Below are positions 1 through 10,300 of a stretch of 64,000 bases of DNA, piece after piece (position 1 is the stretch's first letter; every line of letters starts with the position of its first letter). The stretch is from Dicaeum eximium. Its lineage: Eukaryota; Chordata; Aves; Passeriformes; Dicaeidae. The notes beneath the pieces are model-generated. The model was not told the DNA's origin and searched no databases. It saw nothing but the letters and a program-made list of their open reading frames with translations. The position numbers and the translations under genes were made by a program. The DNA lies in assembly GCA_013396995.1 (NCBI GenBank), contig VWZP01006697.1:248001-312000 (forward strand), written 5' to 3'.

Positions 1-349
1 CAGTGTGGCCAGCAGGTCGAGGGAGACAATTCTGCCCCTCTACTCCACTCTTGTGAAACCCTGGCTGGAATACTACATCCAGTTCTGGGGCCCCCAACAT
101 GAGAAGGAAAGGGACCTGTTGGAGTGAGTCCAGACAAGGGCCATGAAGAAGGCTGGAGAGGGACTTTTTACAATGGTTGGTAGTGATATGGCAAGGGGAA
201 ATGGCTTTAAACTGAAAGACAGTAGGTTTAGATTAGATATTAGGAAGAAATTCCTTTCTGTGGGGGCAGTGAGACACTGGAAGAGGTTGTTCATAGAAGT
301 TGTGGATGTTGCATCCCTGGAAGTGTTCAAAAGGTGTCTCTGCCCATGA
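1..349 (+). mobile_element. CR1 LINE, 3' portion, internally deleted
   Basis: Recognised as the 3' part of a CR1 non-LTR retrotransposon. It starts in the end of the reverse-transcriptase ORF (the stretch around 34-130 matches the usual 'CCCCTCTACTC…GGAGTACTG…CCAGTTCTGGG' CR1 text). It runs on through 'GGACTTTTTACAA' and 'AATGGCTTTAAACTGAAAGA' to 'GTGTCTCTGCCCATGAC'. Compared with the second CR1 in the window (45772-46170), about 100 bp are missing at ~155, where the unit 'GGCTGGAG' joins directly to 'AGGGACTTTTTAC'. The element begins before the window. The open frame at 143-349 is a relic of CR1 sequence, not a host gene. It is dead: short, deleted and stop-ridden. Confidence 0.93.
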
Positions 350-411
350 CATCATAGAACCATAGAAGGATTTGAACTGGAAGGGACCTTAAAGGTTACA
401 CAGTTCCACCC
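350..411 (-). mobile_element. CR1 3' tail in inverted orientation
   Basis: The sequence from 'ATCATAGAACCATAGAAGG' through 'GGAAGGGACCTTAAAG' to 'AGTTCCACCC' is the reverse complement of a CR1 3' terminus. It abuts the plus-strand CR1 at 349, which stops exactly where its own tail should begin. Either a separate short CR1 inserted here, or the last ~60 bp of the upstream copy was inverted in place. Confidence 0.85.
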
Positions 412-1243
412 AGTCTATGACTTTCTTGGATCCAGTGAGAGCTGAAAGCTGAATAGGTCCAGTGGGCAGGAGGATCAGCTAAGAGTTTCATTTGTGGGAT
501 GTGTTCGGGCTCAAGGAAGAAGTGCCTGAGGTGCTGTGTGAGCTTAGAAGTTGAAGAGTGCCACAAGAGCTGATGTGGGTAAGAGACAGAAGGGGATACA
601 AGTGCCAGTGAGAAATTTTCATATGGGGAAGGAGCTTTGCTGCATGATCTTGTTCTTGAATCCAAACAGGGAAATAGAAATCATATGAAGGAGATGAATG
701 AGTGAAACATGTCTTTCATGTACTGTTGGGATATGTGATGTTTTGTGGGTTAGTCTGCTGGTGCAGTGCTCAGTACAGGAGTCTTTAAAGCTCTGTGTTG
801 CTGGGGAAAAGACTTCTCAACTGTGCCATTTATAAGGAACGCTTGGCATCTATTGGTGTGAACAATGCAATGCTCTTTGGTTTTAATCACAATTTTATGA
901 TAATTGTGCTTTGCTAGTTATTCAGGGAAACAGATAAAGGCCCTGTGGTTATTTCATATTTCGTAATATAGACTTAGCTAACATAAAAACAGTGCTGAAA
1001 ATTGTTAGCCTATTGGATGAACTGGCAGAAATCTTCTAGCAGCTCCATGTCAGCACCTAAGTCTCTGAGAGAACTTTGAAAAATCTCAAGAGCAGGTATT
1101 GCAGCTGCTAACTTTTCCCTATAATGTTCAGGGGGACATTGAACCATTTTCATGGGAAAATCTGATTAGGAATGTAGTCACTTAATTAAGGAGTGAATGA
1201 TCTATTATTTTTATTGCTGACTTTTCTTTCTTCCTCTTTCAAA

Positions 1244-1263
1244 TTTTTTTTTTTTTTTTTTTT
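1244..1263. repeat. poly(T) run, 20 nt
   Basis: Twenty uninterrupted T residues following a pyrimidine-rich lead-in. No adjacent retrotransposon body is recognisable, so it is a plain homopolymer tract and probably length-variable. Confidence 0.95.
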
Positions 1264-1899
1264 GAGAGGGATGACACTGCCTGCAGGCCCTATCTTCAGA
1301 TAGTGTGAATTGGTCCAGAACTGTCCATGCTGCTGTGCTGGTTAATTTTTTACCATAGAGAAGACTCTAACTTACCAAGAGCAAGAACAGTGGGGGGAAG
1401 GGAGAAATACTGTCTGATGTTTTGGGAGAATGGTTATGATTTGGTCATGGATCATTGGATTCAGAGAGAGTTTTGTCATCTGACTGATCAGAACAGGATC
1501 AGAAGCCTTTCACCAGAATGTGAAGCTCTGAACAAGGGCATCCTGAAAATGTAACTTTCACTCTGTAACTGAATCTGGTGACACAACAGTCTGGAGAAGT
1601 AGGAAAAGTTATTCTGCAGCATTGCATACTAATGTCAATAATAGATTTTAAAAATCAGAGATATTTGAAGGTTCAGACCCTTTGCTTGGAAAATGAGTAA
1701 AAGGGAAATATAAATTTTTTTTGCTGGTGTTGAATAGGATCAGTTGCTGGTAGTTGTAATAAATTCAGAAGCCTGGAATTATGATTTGCTTATTAATATT
1801 TATTTATTTGGCAACCAAAGAAACCCATTGTGTGGAGCACTGTACAAACACATATCATGGAATATTTCTTTGCCCTGTATAGCTCACAAATTAAAAAAC

Positions 1900-1902
<3 letters not shown>

Positions 1903-1933
<31 letters not shown>
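1903..1933. repeat. (AC)n microsatellite, about 15 units
   Basis: Perfect AC dinucleotide repeat, followed by an imperfect A/C-rich tail to about 1979. Alternating purine-pyrimidine DNA can adopt Z-form. It is a likely polymorphic locus. Confidence 0.97.
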
Positions 1934-1938
<5 letters not shown>

Positions 1939-3545
1939 CCAACCTCCCAAACAAACTGAAACAAAAAAACAAAAAACCCATCTAGCTTAGGAAAACAGAA
2001 ATCTAAATATACTTGGAATCTTTCTCTTTTTATAGTCACTGTAACAGGATAAAATTAATTTGTGACATTTATGTCAGCACTTGATTCAAATGCTTGGATT
2101 GTTAAAGAGCTGCAATGCTTTTAAGAGCTGGGTGGTGTGGTGAGGGCTGGTGGTGACTTCATCCTCTTCTCTTTAGGAAGGAATGAATGGAGGAGTAGGG
2201 AAAAAAGGGTCAAAGTTCCTATTCACTTCAAGAGACAGAAATGGTTATTCATTTAAATAAAGGCAAAATATGGGTTGTCCACCTTCTCCAGCTGGAAAAC
2301 TCGAAGTAATTTTCTGCGTACTTCTCGACATTAATTTTTAGACTAATTTCATGGTTCTTGATTATTAGATGTAGAGACTTTGGAATTAAAATAAGAAGTA
2401 ACTCTGTATTCACCATTGTGATCGTGGCACTGTATTAAGGTGTGAATATGTCCTCAAGAGTAAGGACTATTTTCCTATCTTGTATTCTTAAAATGGGTGT
2501 TGCACCATATGCTTTGTGAGAAGTAGGATTTGAGCTTAAGACTATTGACTGTAGGTAGAATCACTTCAGGGACAATGGTTGTATATTACTGAAATAACAG
2601 AGGGAAAACTGGGTAAAGAAAATGAGTGGGGACTTATTAATGTGTTTAATGAAGAGTGGGCAGAATCAAGCAAGGCCTCAACAATATTGGTGGATGATAT
2701 TATTAAATTTGTAATGAGAAATCTTAGAAAATAAATCAGCTGACGTGGCCAAGGGCAGTGTCTGTAGAATTTGAAAGCAGAAGAGGGAGCTTGGTGATTC
2801 TTGGAACAGCCAACATCAGTGTAGAGTTAGGGGACTGGGAAATGTTTTTTTAAATTAGAAAGGCCTGTAGAAAGGCCAAAAAATTGATCAGGCAGAATTT
2901 TAATTACCAAGATATTGACTAAGATAATAATTATCCACAGATTAAGAATGGGTTCATAGTGCAGGATTGTTTCCTTAAGCTGTTTGTGAGCTTTCGCAGT
3001 CACACAGTCTTGGATTCAGCCCCAGGGAACTGAGCCAATTCTGGCAAGTGAGGTGGAGAGAACTTGTGGAAAACCATCATATCAGGCTGGGAAGGATGAG
3101 GACTACTTAGGGAAGAAGCACAGAGGGTTGCTGGTTTGGTTTGGGTTTGAGTTTTGGGGTTTTTTTAGGTTAGTAAAGGGTAATTTTGAGGAAATGCGCC
3201 TGAGGAATTTCTTCTGATTATGAAAATCTCCATCTGTACAACTGAAAAATAAATGTGATTTCCTCAGAGAGGATGTAATTAAAATGTGTCCTGGTTAAGT
3301 CTACCCAGGTTAAAGGCTGAGGGGGGTAAAGCCAGTATGAAATTAACATAAAGTATTAAGCAGGTACTTTCTTAAGCTGCAGTATAATTAGTGCATTGAG
3401 GAGCAAAATAGGCTGACACACAGAAATTAAAAAAAATACATAGAATTTAATTTCTTTTCCATTTATAAAAATAAGTTTTGTCATTCTATTTCTCCTTTAG
3501 CCACTCACTTTTCTAGATCACATTTCAGAGCTAGGAATGCTTTGT

Positions 3546-6500
3546 CTGTCAAACAGGACAGGCAAAGATCGTGGTCACAGAATATGTTGATGATATGTAA
3601 TGGAGTATTACAGGTTGTGCTGTGTAGTCAATGGATGTATTTATTTTTCATGAAAAACACTGCTCTCTTCTGACTTTTACAATGGTCCAGAGTAAAGGTG
3701 TTTGAGGACTGGGGTGAATTATAGAGAAACAGTCTTAGTTTTACCACCCACTAGCAATAATAACTAGCCAGGCTTGAAGCGAGGAAGCAAACCATGTCCT
3801 TGCAGCAGACAAAGTGTCCTACTGCTTAAGGAGAATACAAAGAATTCCTATTCACAACAGCTCCTGCAGGAAAGAAGTTACATTCTCAGGCAAAAGGGAA
3901 CAGTCATCTTATTAGAGGCATTTATATGGGGGGAGAGGAAAAAAAATCATCACTTTTATTCCCCTTTATATTCATAGAGCAGTAAGGGCCAGAGAAAGCA
4001 GTTCCAAGAAAAATGAAGTGGATTAGAAAAGGAGATAGGACAGCTCCTCAGTAGTGCTTTTGTTATCTATTTTCCATAATGAAAGAATGGAAATAAGCTT
4101 TATTTACAGGATCTTTTTCTTAAGTTTCTGGAATAATCAGATAGCTTGCGGTAAAACATGAAATGGACTGGACTTTAAATAAACTACAGTTATTCAATGT
4201 AACAAATGTGCAAGTCCATCTTTAGTAAGAAACAGAGTTATTGATGTATTTGTTCAATTTTTTTTTTTTAATAAATGCATTAGGTGTTCTGATCAGTCAC
4301 CCATATTTATGACAGGACCTTAATATCAATAAAATCACTTAAAGGAAATTAAAGGAATATGCTTTGGTTGTATTTGTCAAATAACTTGGTTGATGTAAAA
4401 ATAGTCTACCAAATTATGTCTGTGGGGTGAGGTAAGGATCAGAGGAAGACTTCCCTCTCAGATGCTGTGGAACATGACATTTTAGTTCTGTCATCTGCTG
4501 AAGGGGTTTGAATTTGTATCTCCACATTTCCATAAAGTGCTCTCCTTGTTGTGTTCCCATATGGCTGCTCTTACTTTCCTACCAGAGCTATTTCAATTTA
4601 TGTAATGTGCTTCATCCCCTCAGTGGGTTGCTGCTTGAACCCTGGAAGCGTTGCCTCCTGTGAGGGTACCCGGGCACTTTGCATAACCCCTCACACCCCT
4701 CGTGATTTACTCCTGTGCACAGACATGTGGGCAAAACACCTCTCCCTTACCCTCCATGACACAATTTTCTGCATTAATCAAATCCCATGCACTCTCTGCA
4801 CAGAAGAGTAGTGAAGTGTATTCCTATAAATCCATCCATGCCTTCTTCCCAAAACTGAACACCTCGGGGTGGGTCACCACCTGCCTCCCATAAACAAAGG
4901 CTAAAGAAATTTACAGGGAAGCAGGAGAGGATACTATACCTTGGTATGTGTGTCTGTTTTCCTTGGCTGGCAGAAGTGATCTGCACCCTGTTGTCCTGAG
5001 CTCTTCATTTGGCCACTGCTTCCACAGAAACCTGACAAGTTCATTCTGTGGCCAGGCTGGCCAAACTGAGTGATCTTTCTTTTCATTGCCCAGGTGATAC
5101 AAAACGAAACCTTATGAAGGGGAGGTGTTTTTGTCCTAGTGATCCTAATAGATCCTTCTTCCTCCATATGCTTTCTGATTTCATAAGTGGCTGGAGTTGC
5201 CCCTCTGTCTTTCCTAGCCTCCACTCCACACACTTACCAGTCTGGTATGTGCTTCCCTGGCTTCCATCTCTTGGAAAAGAGAAGATACCCTGGGGCTGCC
5301 CATCTTTGGTGTGGGGCCATCTTCACTTACAGCTCCAATAAAAGCTCCTCATTTCCCAAATCTGGAAATCTGGGCTGCTGCTGCTGAGGACTATATTTAA
5401 TCTCTCAGCCCCATGGTACAGGTGAAGCTTTTTCAATTTCTTACTTCAGAAAATTGTGAAGGAACAGGGGAAATCACTTTGAGTGAGTGGATAGATGTTC
5501 AGGGCAAGAATGCTAAAATAAAGCAGGGGAAAATATTTAGTGGATATGGATCATCTTTTTGCTGTATCACCCTATCCCTGACCATCAGTCATTTCTGTTG
5601 CACAATGAACACAAACCAGAATTAGCACTTTGAAGTTAGGGTTGGCCTGGCAATATAAATCAGTTGAGAATCTGCTTTCTGTTTTATGACCAACAAAATG
5701 TTCACTTGGGGCAGACACTTGCTAAGCCCCTCAGCTTTCAATGTGAAGTTCTTGCTGTGGCAGATAATGGCTGCAAGTTTTTGCTGGCTGCTGTAAGTGA
5801 AAGGGAGGAGTTCTCATCTTTTAAACTTAGCAGAGGATCACAGAAGCAGCAAGGTTCAAAGTTATGAAACCTCTCTAATATCCAGCAGCAATGTAATTTT
5901 TTCCTTATTAAAGACATTTGCCTAATTTTTATATAAATAGACACTTCCTGGTGGCCACTCTAATCCAACAGCATTACCGCTGGCAAACAAGGGATTAAGA
6001 AGAAAATGCTGTATTGAAATTAAAGCTGTAGGGCCTAATAGAGCTAGGTTACCATTAAATTCTATAGATGCTCTATCGTTCTTGCCAGTTCCATTGTGGT
6101 TTATTTTAGTGCTCAGGGTTTTCTATAACTAAAATACTTCTTTAATCCTTTTTTCACACCCTGTAATGAAAACCTTGATGCTGAATAATCCATTGAGGTT
6201 TGTGCATTTGTTAGATCTCTGCTTCATTAAATTACCAAATTTTAGTGGCAGCAGAGAAGCGCGGCAAAATGTTAATGCAGCTTTACAAAGCCAGAAGTCG
6301 CCCGTTTCTAAAGATGAATATGATCTCTAGTAATGCTTATTTTCTAGATTGCAGCACCAACATTTATAAAGTGATGGAGGGATGGAAAGAACTCCAGTAC
6401 TCCAACTTTCAAAGTCCAGTAACATGTATTTTTCTCAATCAACATTCTATTGAGCCAAGACACCCGGGGGACATTGAATCTGAACTCCATTGCTGGACAT

Positions 6501-7332
6501 CTTGGGATTTGTTGGGTTTGTACTGTGTTAGTGATATCATATGGTCTTTGAGTGCTCATCAGTATTGTGGCATTTGATACTGCAAATACGTGCCAAAAAA
6601 ACCAGAAGTCCAACATGAAACAGTGGAATCAAAGCTGCATCTGTTTTCTAGTGGCTGATAAAGTGTCTTCCCCCAGCCATCTGAGTGTCTGATCTGCAGA
6701 CGCTAATCTCTGGAATTTGTGATGAAGTTCCTGGTCCCTAATCAGTGTTATATTTCATGTACGTTGTGCTGGGACTTTATTGGGTTGGGGAACTATTATT
6801 CAGTATAATATAATGTCAGTAGCAGTGCTGAGGATCCTGATATATATTTATTTAGGTTCATCCTGAGGGGCATTGGTACAGTTCTAGCATTGGCTGAAGA
6901 TCAACTAAATTCTTGATCCAAAGCTTGTGCCATTTTTTTCCTTTTTAATTTAAAGTGCCCCACGGTTCAAATACATTCTTTCAGAGAGGCTCTTGGTCAT
7001 GTCAACAGGACTTTTGGTTAAGGAAGGAAAATAGACATTTTTTTCTTAGGGCAAATAGCCATTACAATGAGTTCTGCTAAACAAAACTGCATGCTGGGAA
7101 GTACAAAAGAGAATAATTATTAAGGAATCTGTTAAAAACAATATGGGGCCTAACACCCCATGTTGGGACAAGATTTTTCTGTCACTAGAATAACTAAAGG
7201 AAGTCTCATTTTTAACAGTGCTTGAGAGGCACTGGAGACAAGAATTTAGTCACACTTCACTTGAATTCCTCAGGAATGTCTTTGTTTAGTTTAATACAAC
7301 TGATTTCAGTTGTGATGAGGCAGAACTCATAC
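3546..7332. other. unique DNA with weak exon-like segments
   Basis: No firm gene. Short minus-strand segments with splice-like borders lie at 4751-4795 and 5238-5269, with another just to the left at 3509-3545 (see findings). The region 5980-6330 has the even, non-repetitive texture of conserved non-coding DNA, but conservation cannot be judged from one sequence. The 110-codon frame at 6245-6577 has no recognisable motif and no splice context. Confidence 0.5.
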
Positions 7333-7364
7333 CTGAATGGAACAAAAGCAGTCTCAACAGAAAC

Positions 7365-10300
7365 CTGAAACAGGATTTACATTTTATGCTTTTTGACCTT
7401 ATGGCTCCTAGGAGGAATGAATCACACTCCTGTGAGACGTGACCTAACCTCCTCTCTTCTTCGGCTGAAACTGCAGAACATAGGCTTTGCAGGTATTGTA
7501 TGTTTGGGTTTTTAAAAATTATACACACACACACATATAAAACCTATGTAGAGTTTTCTTTGACCTTTGTTCTTGGACACTTTATTTCCATTTACCAGAA
7601 TCCTGGTGCTGTTGCTTGATGAGAGCTGCTAGTCTGACCTGTGATTTCCAAATGCCAGGTCACAAGGGTAGGGCAACATATAAGAGTTGTGGAAATGCAC
7701 AGAAAATTGCTGTGCAAACTTGCATCAAGTGTCCTCAGACATTTAAATTCTGTAAACTGTATGTTGGTGAGATAAACAGCAGGAATGTGAACCATTATAT
7801 TAGGGTTAAAAAGGAGTTTCTGCTTCAAGGAAAATTGAGTAACAGATGCTCTCACTATCAAGATGATTAGTTTTAACAGTGATGTATGATAAACTGTAGC
7901 TGTAAGACACTATGTAAGACATGACACATACATAAAGTGTAGCTACAATAAGGGACAGCACTGCAGGAATGGAGGGATAGATTAACTGACCTAAATTATG
8001 TATATTCGTTTTACCTTGAAAGGAAGTAGATCACTTTTTGAAGTCCAAACTATTACTGTGTAAGTCTATGAATTTTTATTATTTTCAGTGCTTTTTATGG
8101 GGAAGGATAGAAAAGTGCTTTAACTGCAAACTTATCTTTTTGATTGTGCACATCATGTTACTTTGGTAGAGGAAACCTAATAACTTCACTGGAGACCAAA
8201 TCTATTGTCTGTTGTTGCTAGTACTTTATGAAGTTCTGAACATAAATAATGCTAATGGGTTTGCATGGCATATTATCTACTAATAAATTCAGTAGTAGAA
8301 TGAGTATCACAACTACAATTACTGAAATAACATATGCTGAAAATAACATAATTTGAAAAGGGCAAGATGGACTAATGATACTGTTATCCAGTTCCATGTG
8401 ATCCAAATCCACTGGTCCTATTGTGGCTCATTGCTCTTGTCATACCTTGTAAAATATGGAAGATGACTGCTAAGACTCTTGGATATCTGTGGGACTCCCT
8501 CTGTTTCCTCAGTGGATCCCATGTGGAGGTACTTGGGATTTTTCTACATTCTTTTTTTCACTTTTCTTTTTCAAACCAAGAGAGTAGTTCACTAGAAAGT
8601 TGTACAGTAGTGCATGAAATAAGAAGGGAAATTGTCCTGAGCAAATTTGATGTTTCAAATGTCAGTATAAAATACAATGTTGCTAGATATGACATTGTCT
8701 TTCCAAGCAGCACCTGCTTACACTCAGCATTGTCCCATTCAATCCTAAAAGAAGATGTTTTCTCTGCACCAAAAGAAAGAGTCTGAAGGGCTTTATAGAT
8801 AAGACAGTGAACCCAGTATTGAGGATTCAGCCTTGCATGCTACAAATAAAATTGCCTGTAGTTTTGCTAGTTGGCGTAACAATTTGTAAGGGAGCTGAAT
8901 CTGTATGATCCATGGGCATAAGCCAATCACTGACCATCTGAAACCAGCAAGAGGTTTCCTCCCACAGTGGGGGGATAGTTCTGCCAAACTGTCCACTGAA
9001 GGGCTTTTATCCTTGCTTTGGAAGCACTTGGTCCTGTTTACCCTCTGAGTTGGGTTAGAAGTCTGTGTTGACCTCTGATCTCATCTGCTCTGCCAGCTCC
9101 TGTGTGGGAGTCCCACAGGTAAAACAATGACACTGTGTTTTCAGAGAATGTCATCTTATATATGTTTTGGCTGTGGGGGCTGCAAAGTACCTTGAGTGAT
9201 TTATACAAGATTGGACTGAGAGGTGTAAAAATAACCAGGGCTGGGAACAGCACTATCAAGCAGCAGTTTCTGGGTTTGTAGTTGCAAGGCACAAGCCAAA
9301 AACTCATGGCAGGGAAGTGGGAGGTCTGAGACCCTTAGCTCCTCTGTCTCATGTTTGCCTCCCCTCTTTGAGTACTAGTATGGGGTCTAGCAGTAAATCT
9401 GACCCTGATTAAGGGGTATTTGTCTAATCACATGCTCCTGGGAGTTGAAAAGAGACGAAATAGGAAAATTGGGTCTGCTTCCTAATCTCATCATAGCCTG
9501 TGGGGGAGAGTAATCAGCTTCAGGTCAAAATCAGCAGCAGAGTACTTTTCCTTCCATGCTGGCTCAGTTCTGATCATCAGCAGTGCAGAGGCAGGATCAC
9601 ATGTGCACTCCCTTGTCCTGTGCTCTTGTTTCTCATGGCCTGTGCTGCTTTGCAACTGCTCCCTTTTGGGTGCTGCCCTTGTCACAGGGGGAGGCATCTG
9701 AAGTCCTCAGCCCCCACCCCGTCTCTCTGCTTGGCAGAAAGCAGGATCCTGCTCTAAAGCAGAGACCCTTGTCCAGAGATAATTTTAGTTCCCACCCTTT
9801 AACGCATTGCTTATTAAATTCTTCACAGCCGTGTCTGGTCTCTGTGGATTTGCATCTGTATAAAATAGTATCAATTAATATCAGATGAGGAGATTTCAGA
9901 CTGAATTCTTGGGACTTATGCATGGAAGAGACTCTAAAACAAAGAGTATCATGGCAAAGAATAAACCAAATATGTGCTTGCTCTACTCTTGATTTTTGTT
10001 GTTTATGGTTTTGGAGTTTGCTATGTGGTGCTGGTTTTTTGGGATTTTTTTTGTTTGGTTTTGGTTTTTTACCAATATGAGAGACAATGTACTGGTCTGG
10101 CTGGATTTTTGATCTGACACAATATTGACCATCCCCAGTAGTGTTCTTAACCTTCAAAAAATACTAGATTACAAAGGAAAATAGTATTTTGTTCAGCAGT
10201 AACAATTTCTATCTGTGGCAATCAAGTCTAGACAATTTTTTATTATTATTATTTTTAATTTTTTTGTTTATGGATACCTAAAATCTCAGAGGCAATTTCA

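Larger units (their letters stand above)
412..3508. other. unique non-coding DNA with simple repeats
   Basis: No gene is recognised. The block holds a 20-base T-run (1244-1263), a CA microsatellite (1903-1933) and a G/T-rich stretch of the 'GGTTTGGTTTGGG' type at about 3130-3170. The open frames at 1327-1554 and 1744-1959 have no protein-like composition; the second simply reads through the CA repeat. The purine-rich 2.6-3.1 kb part might be old transposon sequence, but I could not assign it. Confidence 0.6.

Noticed and set aside
143..349. 68-codon plus frame starting MKKAGEGLF
   Set aside because: Lies wholly in CR1 3' untranslated sequence.
5434..5481. Plus-strand exon-like segment after TTTCTTACTTCAG
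   Set aside because: Good acceptor, but a weak donor context and no partner exon.
8421..8786. 121-codon frame, plus
   Set aside because: No motif and no codon-position bias visible; expected by chance at this AT content and window length.
9633..10157. Longest open frame, 174 codons, minus
   Set aside because: Lys/Asn/Pro low complexity from a T/G-rich tract, no domain, no splice or promoter context.
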